From: Pseudomonas fluorescens
Lineage (GTDB): Bacteria > Pseudomonadota > Gammaproteobacteria > Pseudomonadales > Pseudomonadaceae
Length of the DNA stretch: 64,000 bases
Direction: 5' to 3'
NCBI GenBank assembly: GCA_902825215.1
Contig: LR782234.1
Coordinates: 1,550,001 to 1,614,000, forward strand
The notes beneath the pieces were generated by a model, which was not told where the DNA came from, did not search any database, and was given only the letters and a program-made list of their open reading frames with translations. The position numbers and the translations under genes are program-made. Below, piece by piece: positions 53,468 to 62,623 of the stretch. Within the stretch, counting starts at the first letter, position 1. Every line of letters starts with the position of its first letter.

Positions 53468-53830
53468 ATGCCACACCTGCACCTGGAATACACCGCCAAC
53501 CTGCCCCTGAACGCCGATGTTGCTCTGATCCGGCTCAACAACACTCTGGTGGGATCCGGTCAGTTCGCTGCCGAGTTCGATATCAAGGGCCGTGCGGTCA
53601 AGGTCGAGACATTCAAGGTGGGTACCGCGCTCGCCGAGCGCGGGTTCGTTCACATCAAACTGGCACTGCTCAGCGGGCGCTCGCCGGAGATCAAGAAGCA
53701 GTTGTCGCAAAGTCTGCTGACGGCTCTACAGGACATCTGCGAATGGCCGACCGGTGTCGAAGTGCAATTGTGTGTCGAACTGCTCGACATCGATCGCGAG
53801 TCCTACAGCAAAGCGGTGGTAGGCGTGTAG
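53468..53830 (+). CDS. hpaF: 5-carboxymethyl-2-hydroxymuconate isomerase
   Basis: 120-residue tautomerase-superfamily enzyme acting in homoprotocatechuate breakdown (CHMI). N-terminal Pro after Met (MPHLHLEYTANL) is the expected catalytic base. A central RAVKVETFKVG and the C-terminal block VEVQLCVELLDIDRESY fit the family. No other hpa genes are nearby, so it is an orphan copy and the pathway role is uncertain. ATG 53468 gives family length; the upstream frame runs into the REPIN. Confidence 0.85.
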   Translation: MPHLHLEYTANLPLNADVALIRLNNTLVGSGQFAAEFDIKGRAVKVETFKVGTALAERGFVHIKLALLSGRSPEIKKQLSQSLLTALQDICEWPTGVEVQLCVELLDIDRESYSKAVVGV

Positions 53831-53833
53831 GAC

Positions 53834-54769
53834 TCAGCTCGCATCGAGTTCGCTGCACACATTGACCACCTGCTCACGCAGCCAGACGTTGGCGCTGTCC
53901 TGGTCGACACTCTGGCACCACTGCATATCGAGGGTGAAGCCGGGCAAGCCGTTTGGCGCCTCGCAGTGGTTGAACACCGCCTCGTTGGTCAGTAGACGCT
54001 GGATACGGCGGGGCAGGGTGAGAATGAAATCGGTACCGGTGATCATTTTCAAAGCAGCGCTGTAGCTGTTCGAACGCGCGACGATCTGGCGTTTCTGTGC
54101 CTGTCGCGCCAACCAGCCATCGACCATGTTGGTCGACGAAGTCCAGGGTGTCGGGAAGACGTGCCGCCGTTCGGTGAAGGCTTGCAGGCTCAAGCGCGGT
54201 TCCAGCGGCGTGGCGCGTTTGTCGAACACACAGACCAGATCATCTTCCAGCAGCATTCGCGACTTCAGATCACTGTGCTGGCGGTGGAAGTTGGGGCCGA
54301 AACTGATCACCAGGTCGAGACTGCCGTCGCGCAGTTCGTCCGCAGGGACGTCTGTCTCGAACTTGTGCATGTTGATCATCACCGGCAAATCGTCAAAGTC
54401 GAAGCGCTTCAGCAGCCGCGGCAGGATCAGTTGCTCGAAATATTCCGGCGCGCAGATGTTAAAGGTGACGGCTTGCTGGCTTGGGTCGAACGTCGGGGCG
54501 CCGGCGTGGCACAGGTTGATGCTTTCGATGATCTTCTGTACATGGCCGTACATGCTGCTGGCCTTGTAGGTCGGGCGCATGCCGGTGCGGGTGTTGATGA
54601 ACAGTTCGTCTTCAAAACTGGTGCGCAGTTTCTTCAGGCAGTAACTGACGGTGGACTGGCTGACAAACAGGGTTTCCGACACATCGGTGACGCTGCTCTG
54701 CTCATACACGGCGACAAACACCATGAGGTCCTGCATGTCGAGCTTTCGAAGCAAGTTACTGTTCAGCAT
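53834..54769 (-). CDS. LysR-type transcriptional regulator
   Basis: 311 residues. Helix-turn-helix about 15-70 (SVTDVSETLFVSQSTVSYCLKKLR). The effector domain begins near residue 95. Its ending is convergent with the isomerase gene (3 bases apart). It lies downstream of the MFS gene in the same direction, 176 bases away, so it may regulate that transporter. No effector is predictable. Confidence 0.87.
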   Translation of the reverse strand: MLNSNLLRKLDMQDLMVFVAVYEQSSVTDVSETLFVSQSTVSYCLKKLRTSFEDELFINTRTGMRPTYKASSMYGHVQKIIESINLCHAGAPTFDPSQQAVTFNICAPEYFEQLILPRLLKRFDFDDLPVMINMHKFETDVPADELRDGSLDLVISFGPNFHRQHSDLKSRMLLEDDLVCVFDKRATPLEPRLSLQAFTERRHVFPTPWTSSTNMVDGWLARQAQKRQIVARSNSYSAALKMITGTDFILTLPRRIQRLLTNEAVFNHCEAPNGLPGFTLDMQWCQSVDQDSANVWLREQVVNVCSELDAS

Positions 54770-54945
54770 CCGTTCTGTCTCGCTGTGCTCCTTGCGCTGA
54801 ATCCGCGCAAACGTGTGCGAACGATCCTAGCGGAACGATGGTGCCAGGAGAAAGCCCTGTAAGACATTTCACGGTCACATGTGGGACAGAAACTTTTAGC
54901 AACACGACGTCATCGATCAAAGCGGACAAAGCTGGCCAGAGGCCT

Positions 54946-56139
54946 TCAGCACGCTGCTGAAAAATGTCGGCGGTAATGCTGCGGGTCGAAGCGCAACACC
55001 ATCAGCAGCATCAGCGCCATGACTGCCGTCAGCGACCACCACGCCCATTCGAAGCTGCCCAGGCGGTCGCGGAGCAACCCGGCAAGCATTGGCGAGAGCC
55101 CGGCGATCAGATACCCGATGCCCTGCACGAACGCCGTCAGGCCAGCGGCCCGCTGCGGGTCGTCGAGGTGATCGAGTGCGACGATCAGGCTCATCGGAAA
55201 CAAACCGCCTATGCCCAGTCCCAGCAGGCATGGCCAGAGCAAGCCGAAATGCTGTGGACTGAGGATCAGGCCGCACAACCCGGCAATGATCAACGCTAGC
55301 AATGCCATCAGGATCGCGCGTCGATCGCGGCTGCGGTTGGCGATAGCGGGAACGAGCAGGCCGGAAATGACTTCCATTGCGGTCAGAAAACCCAACAACA
55401 GCCCGGCGTTTTGTTCGCTCCAGCCTTTTTCCACGTAATAGGGAGCGAGCCAGGCGAGCACGCAGGTGTAGGACGCCGTTCCCAGTCCGAAGAAAATCGC
55501 CAGTAGCCAGGCGCGACCGTTACTGGCGAAAACGTCTTTCTTCGCGGCCAGCGTCAGAGTATTCGGCAGATGACGGCGTTGCGCCCACCAGGCCAGCAGG
55601 GCGAATACTGCCAGCAAGGCCCATACCGCCAGACCCATACGCCAGCTTGCGGTCTGCACCATTACCCAGGGCGCGAAGGTCGCCGCCAGCGCCGCGCCGC
55701 CCATGATCGACGTGACATACAAGCCCATGCACAGTGCGACATTGTCGGGGAAACGCGATTTGATCAACGCCGGCATCAACGCCTGAATCAACGCAATGCC
55801 AAACCCCGCCAGCACGGCGCTGACAATCAACCCGGTTGCGGTATCGACAAACAGCCGCGCCAGCGTCGCCAGCGCAATAGTCAGCAGCGACCACAACACC
55901 GCGCGCTGTTGACCGAAGCGCTGACTGATCGCCAGACCGAAAAACATCGCCAGCCCCATGGCCATCACCGGCAGCATGGTCAGCAGTGATGCGAGGCTGA
56001 AACTCAGTGGGATATCACCGCGAATGGCCGACAGCAGGGGGCCGACCGCCGCCATCGATGGCCGCAGATTGAGCGCGACGAGGATGATGGCAAGCATCAA
56101 GCCGGCAGCGGGGCGAGTGGTGGCGTGGGCGGTTTGCAT
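54946..56139 (-). CDS. MFS transporter, CynX/NimT-like
   Basis: Major-facilitator protein, 397 residues, twelve helices in two halves separated by a basic loop (AQRRHLPNTLTLAAKK, near residue 190). The N-terminal PAAGLMLAIILVALNLRPSMA, with its LNLRP, is typical of the cyanate/2-nitroimidazole (CynX/NimT) branch. Substrate not predictable. A REPIN lies upstream at 56235. Confidence 0.85.
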   Translation of the reverse strand: MQTAHATTRPAAGLMLAIILVALNLRPSMAAVGPLLSAIRGDIPLSFSLASLLTMLPVMAMGLAMFFGLAISQRFGQQRAVLWSLLTIALATLARLFVDTATGLIVSAVLAGFGIALIQALMPALIKSRFPDNVALCMGLYVTSIMGGAALAATFAPWVMVQTASWRMGLAVWALLAVFALLAWWAQRRHLPNTLTLAAKKDVFASNGRAWLLAIFFGLGTASYTCVLAWLAPYYVEKGWSEQNAGLLLGFLTAMEVISGLLVPAIANRSRDRRAILMALLALIIAGLCGLILSPQHFGLLWPCLLGLGIGGLFPMSLIVALDHLDDPQRAAGLTAFVQGIGYLIAGLSPMLAGLLRDRLGSFEWAWWSLTAVMALMLLMVLRFDPQHYRRHFSAAC

Positions 56140-56234
56140 GGCGTGTCCTTGGCGAGCTGCGGCGATGGATTAGGCGCGAAGCCACCCGTGCTGGGCAAAC
56201 CAGAAAATCCACAGGCCTATTCAATAAATCAATA

Positions 56235-56313
56235 CCGCCTGCTCGCGATAGCGGTATGTCATTGAGCATAAGTGTTGCCTGACACACCGCTATCGCGAGC
56301 AGGCACACTCCTA
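56235..56313. repeat. REPIN, variant of type A
   Basis: GCCTGCTCGCGATAGCGG and its inverse CCGCTATCGCGAGCAGGC enclose a spacer almost identical to the one at 53315-53406 (shared CATAAGTGTTGCCTGACACA). It lies between the divergent MFS and eptA-like genes. Confidence 0.88.
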
Positions 56314-56454
56314 CATGAGTTGAGCGAGTTTTCTGAATAAAACCTGAACCATTCTCAAATACATACATTGCCAAGCAATATTGTTAACTGCCAACTAATC
56401 ATTGGCGTCTTTTTCACAAAAAATTGATGGTTGCCTGCCTAAAGTTTGTATGCA

Positions 56455-56501
56455 CTTGGTTAATGAATTTTTCACAATTGAAAAACCCGTTATTAACCAA
56501 G
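56455..56501 (+). promoter_or_regulatory. Nested hairpin in eptA-like leader
   Basis: Outer arms CTTGGTTAAT (56455-56464) and ATTAACCAAG (56492-56501) pair perfectly over 10 bp. Inside them TTTTTCA-CAAT-TGAAAAA (56468-56485) forms a perfect 7-bp stem. It ends 28 bases before the ATG and may be a leader RNA structure or an operator. Confidence 0.6.
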
Positions 56502-56529
56502 GCTCTTCTTTTCAGGAACAGCCCTTTCT

Positions 56530-58179
56530 ATGTTCAAGTCAAAAGCCGTGCGCCCGGAATGGGTGACGTTGATCGCCAGTGCCTTTCTTCTGATCGGTTT
56601 CAACCTGGTGCTCTGGCAGCACCTGTTTGCAATCACCGGCGGCGATGGCCGGGGGATCGCGATGCGTGTGGCTTTTGCCGTGATGATCCTGGCAGCATTC
56701 AATCTGGTGCTGACGGTATTTGCCTTTCGCCCGCTGCTCAAGCCTGTGCTGATCGTGCTGTTTTTAACCAGTGCTGGCGTGGCGTACTTCATGAATCAGT
56801 ATGGCGTGATGATGGACGCCGGCATGTTTCGCAATTTTGCCGAAACCAATGTCACGGAAGTGCGTGATCTGCTCTCGTTGAAGTTGTTTGCTTTTATTTT
56901 ATTGCTCGGTGTCTTGCCTTCATGGTTGCTGTGGAAAGTGCCGGTTAATTATCGTCGCTGGCATCGCGAACTCTTCAGTAAAGTTGTCGTAAGTGTGGCC
57001 AGCGCGGCGGTTATTGGCGGGGTGGCATTGGCTAACTATCAAGGCTTGTCCTCGCTGTTTCGTAATCACCACGAAATTCGCTTGATGCTGGTACCGAGCA
57101 ACTTTATTGGCGCTTCTGCAGGTTACTTGCGTGAACAAGTCGCTTCCGCACAGCAGCCGTTCATCAAAATCGGCGAAGACGCCCAGCGTAATCCGGACAT
57201 CAAACTGCAACCGCGTAAGTCCTTGACGGTGTTGGTGGTCGGCGAAAGCGCCCGTGCGGAAAACTTCGGCATCCTCGGTTACCCCCGCGACACCACACCG
57301 CAACTCAATCACGAAGCCGGGCTGATCGCCTTCACCGATGTGCACTCCTGTGGCACGGAAACCGCCGTGTCGGTGCCGTGCATGTTTTCCAACATGGGCC
57401 GCAAGAACTACGACGCGAGCAAGGCGAAGAATGAAGAAGGTCTGCTCGATGTACTCAAGCGTGCCGGTATCGATGTGATCTGGCGCGATAACCAGTCTGG
57501 CTGTAAAGGCACTTGCGATCGCGTCACGGTGCAGGATGTCAGCAATCTGAAAGATCCGGCGCTGTGCGCCAACAGCGAATGCCGCGACGAAATCCTTCTG
57601 CAAGGCCTGCAAAGCTTTATCGATCACCTGGACAAGGACACCGTGCTGGTATTGCACCAGATGGGCAGCCATGGCCCGGAATACTTCAAGCGCTATCCGA
57701 AGGAGTACGAGCACTTCACCCCGGTCTGCGAAAGTAACGCGCTGAACAATTGCAGCCGCGAAAGTATCGTCAACGGCTACGACAACACGCTGGTTTACAC
57801 CGACCATGTGCTGTCGAGCCTGATCGATGTATTGCGCAGCAATCAGGACAAAGTCGATACCGCGATGTTGTATCTGTCCGATCACGGCGAGTCGCTGGGT
57901 GAATACAACCTGTTCCTGCATGGCACGCCTTACATGCTGGCGCCGGAACAACAGAAACATGTGGCGATGCTGGCGTGGTTCTCCGACAGTTATCAGAAAG
58001 CCTACTCGGTCGATACACACTGCCTGCAAATGAGCCGCGACAAACCGCTGAGCCAGGACAATCTGTTCCACTCGATGCTCGGCCTGCTGGAAGTCAAAAG
58101 CAGCGCTTACCAGGCCGATCTGGACTTGTTTGCCGGTTGCCGCGGTGCGGTGATCGACGGCGTGCTGGCCAAGGATTGA
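56530..58179 (+). CDS. eptA: Phosphoethanolamine transferase EptA-like
   Basis: Inner-membrane, periplasm-facing enzyme adding phosphoethanolamine to lipid A and lowering polymyxin binding; 549 residues. Five helices (about 12-165) precede a sulfatase-like catalytic domain. Zinc and nucleophile motifs: GESARAENFGILGY, CGTETAVSVPCMFSN (candidate nucleophile Thr in residues 275-286), HQMGSHGPEYFKRYP and SDHGESLGEYNLFLHG. Conserved cysteines suggest disulfides. No pmrAB genes lie nearby. A chromosomal family member, not the mobile mcr type, judging from context. Confidence 0.88.
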   Translation: MFKSKAVRPEWVTLIASAFLLIGFNLVLWQHLFAITGGDGRGIAMRVAFAVMILAAFNLVLTVFAFRPLLKPVLIVLFLTSAGVAYFMNQYGVMMDAGMFRNFAETNVTEVRDLLSLKLFAFILLLGVLPSWLLWKVPVNYRRWHRELFSKVVVSVASAAVIGGVALANYQGLSSLFRNHHEIRLMLVPSNFIGASAGYLREQVASAQQPFIKIGEDAQRNPDIKLQPRKSLTVLVVGESARAENFGILGYPRDTTPQLNHEAGLIAFTDVHSCGTETAVSVPCMFSNMGRKNYDASKAKNEEGLLDVLKRAGIDVIWRDNQSGCKGTCDRVTVQDVSNLKDPALCANSECRDEILLQGLQSFIDHLDKDTVLVLHQMGSHGPEYFKRYPKEYEHFTPVCESNALNNCSRESIVNGYDNTLVYTDHVLSSLIDVLRSNQDKVDTAMLYLSDHGESLGEYNLFLHGTPYMLAPEQQKHVAMLAWFSDSYQKAYSVDTHCLQMSRDKPLSQDNLFHSMLGLLEVKSSAYQADLDLFAGCRGAVIDGVLAKD

Positions 58180-58187
58180 ACAAAATC

Positions 58188-58215
58188 GGGCCCGTCGTTC
58201 TGACGCGACGGGCCT
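58188..58215 (+). terminator. Hairpin after eptA-like gene
   Basis: GGCCCGTCG at 58189-58197 pairs with CGACGGGCC at 58206-58214, followed by a mixed TGTCTGTTTCCC rather than a clean T run. Probable terminator of moderate strength. Confidence 0.55.
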
Positions 58216-58342
58216 GTCTGTTTCCCCTGTCAGACTATTCTTTCCATATCGCAGGACATTTCGTTACAGCTGTTACCCTTCGCAGGCGCGTAAATCGCCG
58301 GTGGCGATATATACTGCGCGCCATTCTTCAAGGGAGAGCCGT

Positions 58343-59470
58343 GTGGCTATCGATATTCACTGGATTCGCGACAACGAAAGCCTCGCGCAGTTTTGCGCTG
58401 AGTGGCAGCAGCTGCCGTTCGTTGCCCTCGACACCGAATTCATGCGGGTCGACACCTTCTATCCGATTGCTGGCCTGCTGCAGGTTGGCGACGGCAAACG
58501 CGCCTACCTGATCGATCCGCTGACCATCAATGCCTGGCAACCCCTGGCGGCGTTGCTGGAGAACCCGGCGGTGCTGAAAGTGCTGCACGCCTGCAGCGAA
58601 GACCTCGAAGTGCTGTTGCGTCTGACCGGCAGTCTGCCGGCGCCGCTGTTCGACACCCAATTGGCTGCCGCGTACCTGAACCTCGGTTTCTCGATGGGTT
58701 ATTCGCGATTGGTGCAGTCAGTGCTCGGCATCGAACTGCCCAAGGGCGAAACCCGTTCCGACTGGCTGCAACGTCCGCTGTCCGAGACGCAGATCAGCTA
58801 CGCTGCCGAAGACGCCGTGCATCTGGCCGAAGTGTTCGTCGAATTGCAGCCCAGGCTGTCCGCCGACAAATTTGCGTGGGTGCTGGAAGATGGCGCTGAA
58901 CTGGTCGCCAACCTGCGTCGCGAAACCGATCCGTACGAGGTTTACCGCGAAGCCAAACTGGCGTGGAAACTGTCCCGTGCGCAACTGGCCGTGCTGCGTG
59001 AACTGTGTGCCTGGCGTGAACGCGAGGCGCGTGCCCGCGATCTGCCGCGCAACCGTATCATCCGCGAGCATTCGCTGTGGCCGCTGGCCCGCACGCAACC
59101 GGACAATCTCGCCGCGCTGGGCAAGATCGAAGACATGCATCCGCGTACAGTGCGTCAGGATGGTCAGTTTCTGCTTGATCTGATCAAGCGCTCTGGCAGT
59201 GTGGGGCCTGATCAATGGCCGCCTGCCGTGCCGGAGCCGTTGCCGATTGAAGCCGCTGCGCTGATCAAGCGCTTGCGTGCGTTGGGTCAGGCCGAGGCCG
59301 AGCGTCTGGGCATCGCGCCGGAACTGATGCTGCGCAAGAAAACCCTCGAAGCGCTGATCAAAAGCGGCTTCCCCGAGGGGCCTTACCAATTGCCCGAGTC
59401 GTTGCGTGGCTGGCGCCGCGAACTCATGGGCCAGAAGCTGCTCGACAGCCTGGCCACGGTCGGAGAATAG
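58343..59470 (+). CDS. rnd: Ribonuclease D
   Basis: 3'-5' exoribonuclease trimming tRNA and other stable RNA; 375 residues. DEDD motifs: VALDTEF (Asp30, Glu32), [10 protein letters not shown] and [13 protein letters not shown] with its Tyr and Asp. HRDC domain about 210-290. GTG 58343 ([11 protein letters not shown]) is chosen over the in-frame ATG 58301 because AGGGAGAG lies just upstream and the domain starts there. Operon with ycgL, 2 bases apart. Confidence 0.93.
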   Translation: MAIDIHWIRDNESLAQFCAEWQQLPFVALDTEFMRVDTFYPIAGLLQVGDGKRAYLIDPLTINAWQPLAALLENPAVLKVLHACSEDLEVLLRLTGSLPAPLFDTQLAAAYLNLGFSMGYSRLVQSVLGIELPKGETRSDWLQRPLSETQISYAAEDAVHLAEVFVELQPRLSADKFAWVLEDGAELVANLRRETDPYEVYREAKLAWKLSRAQLAVLRELCAWREREARARDLPRNRIIREHSLWPLARTQPDNLAALGKIEDMHPRTVRQDGQFLLDLIKRSGSVGPDQWPPAVPEPLPIEAAALIKRLRALGQAEAERLGIAPELMLRKKTLEALIKSGFPEGPYQLPESLRGWRRELMGQKLLDSLATVGE

Positions 59471-59472
59471 CC

Positions 59473-59766
59473 TTGAAACGTATCTGCTCCATCTATCAAA
59501 GCTCCAAGCGCAGCGGCATGTACCTTTACGTGCTCAAAAGCGATGCGCTCGAACGCGTGCCGGAAGCGCTGATGCTGGCATTCGGTAAAGCGAAACATTC
59601 CTTCGATCTGGTGCTCTCGCCTGAGCGCAAACTGGCCAGCGAAGACATTACCGTGGTCCTGGAAAACCTCGACAAGCAGGGCTATCACTTGCAGATGCCG
59701 CCAGCCGAGGACGAGTACATCGAACACTTGCCCGAAGAGTTGCTGCGTCGCAACGACCCGGTCTGA
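59473..59766 (+). CDS. ycgL: YcgL domain protein
   Basis: 97-residue protein of the YcgL family, function unknown, often next to rnd. The family blocks [30 protein letters not shown] and a C-terminal [12 protein letters not shown] are intact. It uses a TTG start at 59473 immediately after the rnd stop, which keeps the conserved [11 protein letters not shown]-terminus; there is no ATG that does so. Confidence 0.88.
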   Translation: MKRICSIYQSSKRSGMYLYVLKSDALERVPEALMLAFGKAKHSFDLVLSPERKLASEDITVVLENLDKQGYHLQMPPAEDEYIEHLPEELLRRNDPV

Positions 59767-59870
59767 TTGGCGGGGCTCTGTTCTGAGCCTCGATTCCCCC
59801 TGGAACTGTTTTTACCGCGATGGCCGCCGGAATCCGGCGACCGTCTGCACGGCTTGCGAAAGGTTTGAAG

Positions 59871-60803
59871 ATGCGCGTTCTGATTGCTGAACACGACCAC
59901 GCGATATACGCCCGGCTGCTGCGTCAGGCAGCGCCCGAGCTTGAAGTACTGACCAGCGGCGACTCCGCCGAACTGGCGCGGCAGGCCGCCGATTGCCCGG
60001 TGTGGCTGGGCCAGCCGGACCTGCTGGCGACGCTGTTGCGCCAGGGGCATCAGCCACAATGGCTGCAATCGACCTGGGCCGGGATCACGCCGCTGCTCGC
60101 CGACGGCTTGCGCCGCGACTATCGCCTGACCCGCGCGGTGGGGATCTTCGGGCAGGTGATGGCTGAATACGTGCTGACCTACATCCTCGGTCATGAACGC
60201 GAAGTGCTGGCGCGCCTGGTCAGCCAGGTCGAGCGCAAGTGGGACAACCGCAGCGGCCAGAGTCTGGTCGGGCGCAAGGTGCTGATTGTCGGCACTGGCG
60301 ATATCGGCCAGAGCGTGGCGCAGTTCCTGTTGCCGTTCGGCATTGAGTTGTACGGCATCGCCAGCAGCGCCCGTGAGCAGGCGCCGTTTGTCGAAGTCGG
60401 CTCGATGGCCGATCTGCCGCGCCTGGTGGGGGAGGTCGATTACGTGGTCAATCTGCTGCCCAACACCGAGCACACCCACGATATCTACGATGCGGCGCTG
60501 TTCAAGCAATTCAAGCCGACCGGGTTGTTCATCAACGCCGGGCGCGGTGTCGCCGTGGTTGACGGCGATCTGGTCGAAGCCCTGAAAGAAGGGCATCTGG
60601 CCGGCGCAGTGATCGACGTCTGCCGGCAGGAGCCGTTGCCGCAGCGCCATCCGTTCTGGACGGCGTGGGGCTTGTTGCTGACCGGGCACAGTTCGGCGCC
60701 GACGTCACCGGCGTTGATGGTGCAACTGTTTGTCGACAACCTGAAGGCGTATCAGGCGGGTGAGGCGTTGCGCGGCGAAGTGGATTTCGATCGCGGTTAT
60801 TGA
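59871..60803 (+). CDS. D-2-hydroxyacid dehydrogenase
   Basis: NAD(P)H-dependent reductase of 2-oxo acids such as glyoxylate or hydroxypyruvate; 310 residues. Rossmann motif GTGDIGQS (about 143-150), followed by catalytic Arg in NAGRGVAVVD, Glu in VCRQEPLP and His in TGHSSAP. A longer frame from 59820 is not used, since MRVLIAEHDH is a typical start preceded by AGGT. Closest in form to GhrA/GhrB-like enzymes; the substrate is not fixed by sequence. Confidence 0.85.
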   Translation: MRVLIAEHDHAIYARLLRQAAPELEVLTSGDSAELARQAADCPVWLGQPDLLATLLRQGHQPQWLQSTWAGITPLLADGLRRDYRLTRAVGIFGQVMAEYVLTYILGHEREVLARLVSQVERKWDNRSGQSLVGRKVLIVGTGDIGQSVAQFLLPFGIELYGIASSAREQAPFVEVGSMADLPRLVGEVDYVVNLLPNTEHTHDIYDAALFKQFKPTGLFINAGRGVAVVDGDLVEALKEGHLAGAVIDVCRQEPLPQRHPFWTAWGLLLTGHSSAPTSPALMVQLFVDNLKAYQAGEALRGEVDFDRGY

Positions 60804-60831
60804 TTTACCGCTGACCTGAAGATGCCCATAG

Positions 60832-60864
60832 CCTGTGGAAGTCAGCCTGCTGGCTCTCACAGGG
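60832..60864. repeat. Single degenerate REP unit
   Basis: TGTGGAAGTCAGCCTGCTGG core with a shorter hairpin (CAGC-CT-GCTG); an isolated unit without partner, downstream of the dehydrogenase gene. Confidence 0.6.
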
Positions 60865-60983
60865 TTTTGTAGGTGGCTCAGAGCAATCAAACGCATTTAC
60901 CGGCAGTCGCCAATGCTTGGCCCCATACGCCCGCTGGCACTAGACTGGCGGCCTTTTCACCACCTGATGTTGATGCTTGAGCC

Positions 60984-61433
60984 ATGGCCGCCATCGTTGA
61001 ACCGTTCTGGAAACGCAAAACCCTCGATCAGCTCGATCATGAGGAATGGGAATCGCTGTGCGACGGCTGCGGTCTGTGCTGCCTGCAGAAACTCGAGGAC
61101 GAGGAAGACAACAGCGTTTACTACACGCGCATCGCCTGCAAACTGCTGGATCTGAAGACCTGTCAGTGCAGCGATTATCCGAACCGCATCCAGTTCGTCC
61201 CCGACTGCATTCAGCTCACGCCGGGTCAGGCGGAAGAGTTCAAATGGCTGCCGCCGACCTGTGGCTATCGTCTGGTCAGCGAGGGCAAGGACCTGCCGTT
61301 GTGGCATCACCTGGTGTGTGGCGATCGCGACGCGGTGCATCACGAGCGAATTTCCCAGTCCGGGCGCATGCTGGCCGAGGGCAGCGTGCCGGAGGATGAC
61401 TGGGAGGATCACCTGATCTTTCGCGCGGGTTGA
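60984..61433 (+). CDS. YcgN family cysteine cluster protein (UPF0260)
   Basis: 149 residues. Cysteine-rich motif [10 protein letters not shown] (about residues 28-37), later CQCSDYPNR and VPDCIQLTP, consistent with the metal-binding cluster of the YkgJ/UPF0260 proteins. Function unknown. ATG 60984 lies after a poorly conserved ribosome-binding site; family length agrees. It stands alone and is followed by a REP pair. Confidence 0.87.
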   Translation: MAAIVEPFWKRKTLDQLDHEEWESLCDGCGLCCLQKLEDEEDNSVYYTRIACKLLDLKTCQCSDYPNRIQFVPDCIQLTPGQAEEFKWLPPTCGYRLVSEGKDLPLWHHLVCGDRDAVHHERISQSGRMLAEGSVPEDDWEDHLIFRAG

Positions 61434-61480
61434 GTAGAGAATAAGGTCAGGCTTGATGTGGAGAGGTGCCTGTCAGACCG

Positions 61481-61576
61481 CTATCGCCAGCAGGCTGGCT
61501 CACACAAGTTTTCGAGTCGTACATTCTTCTTGAATACAACCCAAAACCCCTGTGGGAGCTGGCTTGCCAGCGATGG
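61481..61576. repeat. REP pair with one divergent unit
   Basis: Left unit TATCGCCAGCAGGCTGGCTC is divergent, right unit TGTGGGAGCTGGCTTGCCAG is a standard type B copy. They are oriented tail to tail between the convergent UPF0260 and DUF2892 genes. Confidence 0.8.
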
Positions 61577-61604
61577 GGCCGGCAGAAGCGCTACAGGTTT
61601 CAGC

Positions 61605-61982
61605 TCAAACCGCAGCTTTCGGCGACTTCAGCGAATCATTGCCGGTGACGGTGGCGGTTTCAGTCGCCACTTCGGCATTGGTTTTCAGCCTGTTCAGTTC
61701 TTCGCCGGCACGCTCGATTTTCGCCCGTACGTTATTCATGTCCTGACGACCTTTCTCCAGCAGGCTTTTCGCCGAGCAGTGCCCGGTAATCCCGCGGGCC
61801 ATGGCCATGCCACCCAGGGCGACCTGAATCAGGCCGAACACACCACCGCGGCGCAGCCCTTTGCCGACCATCAGCACACCGCCGGTCAACGAGCCAATGC
61901 GTTCCCAGCCGTGAACGTTCTGGTTGGAATGAGATTGAAACGGGGTCGATTCGACACGCTCGACGCGTTTGAGCTCGGACAT
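61605..61982 (-). CDS. DUF2892 (YgaP-like) membrane protein
   Basis: 125-residue membrane protein. Two hydrophobic segments (about 30-65, IGSLTGGVLMVGKGL and GGVFGLIQVALGGMAM) with the R-G-I-T-GHC turn seen in DUF2892 proteins, then a charged C-terminal helix (DMNNVRAKIERAGEELNRLK, coiled-coil-like). ATG 61982 gives family length; upstream in-frame ATG adds an unlikely extension. Function unknown. Confidence 0.8.
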   Translation of the reverse strand: MSELKRVERVESTPFQSHSNQNVHGWERIGSLTGGVLMVGKGLRRGGVFGLIQVALGGMAMARGITGHCSAKSLLEKGRQDMNNVRAKIERAGEELNRLKTNAEVATETATVTGNDSLKSPKAAV

Positions 61983-62063
61983 GATGGTTCTCCAGACAAT
62001 CAATGATGGATAAACAAGCTGACTGCCAAGGCGATCAGCTTGTTCCATCGAATGTGCGACGCT

Positions 62064-62534
62064 TCAGCGGAATTTTGGCCCGGAGCGGGTGTTCAGGCCC
62101 TTGGCCATGCGGTCGTAGAGCACGACGTTGACCGTGGCGGCGAGGTTCATGCAGCCGGTGGTCGGGATGTACACGACGTCTTCACACCAGTCGCGGATAT
62201 CTTTGTCCAGCGAACCGTCTTCCGGGCCGAAGATGTACAGCGCGCGATCCGGGTGAGTGTATTCCGGCAACGGGCGGGCGCCCTCGACCAGCTCCACGGC
62301 GACGGGCACACAGTTGAGCGGGAGGATCTTTTTCAGATCATCGATGCCGATCAGCGGAATGTCGTAGTGCACGCGTTTGGTGTCGGTGACGAAGTCGGCG
62401 GCGCGTTCATAGCGCTTGCCGGTGTAGAACACCGACGCCACGCCATAGCAGCCAGCGGCGCGCATCACCGAACCGACGTTCTCGGGTGATTTGGGGTTAT
62501 ACAAACCAATGCAGCTGTACCGTTTGTCTGCCAC
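62064..62534 (-). CDS. TrmH/SpoU-family RNA methyltransferase
   Basis: 156-residue SPOUT RNA methyltransferase. Motifs: NPKSPENVGSVMRAAGCYG (motif 1), IFGPEDGSLD (motif 2) and MNLAATVNVVLYDRM (motif 3 knot). GTG 62534 (VADKRYSCIGLYNP) is chosen, since ATGs further upstream lie in the REP region. The family includes TrmL- and TrmJ-like 2'-O-methyltransferases; a TrmL-like role is possible but not proven. Confidence 0.87.
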   Translation of the reverse strand: MADKRYSCIGLYNPKSPENVGSVMRAAGCYGVASVFYTGKRYERAADFVTDTKRVHYDIPLIGIDDLKKILPLNCVPVAVELVEGARPLPEYTHPDRALYIFGPEDGSLDKDIRDWCEDVVYIPTTGCMNLAATVNVVLYDRMAKGLNTRSGPKFR

Positions 62535-62623
62535 GAGCGGGGTGCCTTCGGGAAAAAGAGCGCGATTATACGGGGATTGGGGGAGGGCCGGCAGATTCGA
62601 TATCTGCGGTGTTTGGCTCGACC

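Larger units (their letters stand above)
56140..56529. other. AT-rich intergenic region upstream of eptA-like gene
   Basis: 390 bases without a gene. It contains the REPIN at 56235-56313, then a marked AT-rich segment (about 56320-56520) that must hold the promoter, ending in a nested hairpin at 56455-56501. No clear PmrA box was recognised. Confidence 0.7.

Noticed and set aside
56920..58071. 383-codon minus-strand open frame opposite the eptA-like gene
   Set aside because: Shadow of a gene with complete catalytic motifs.
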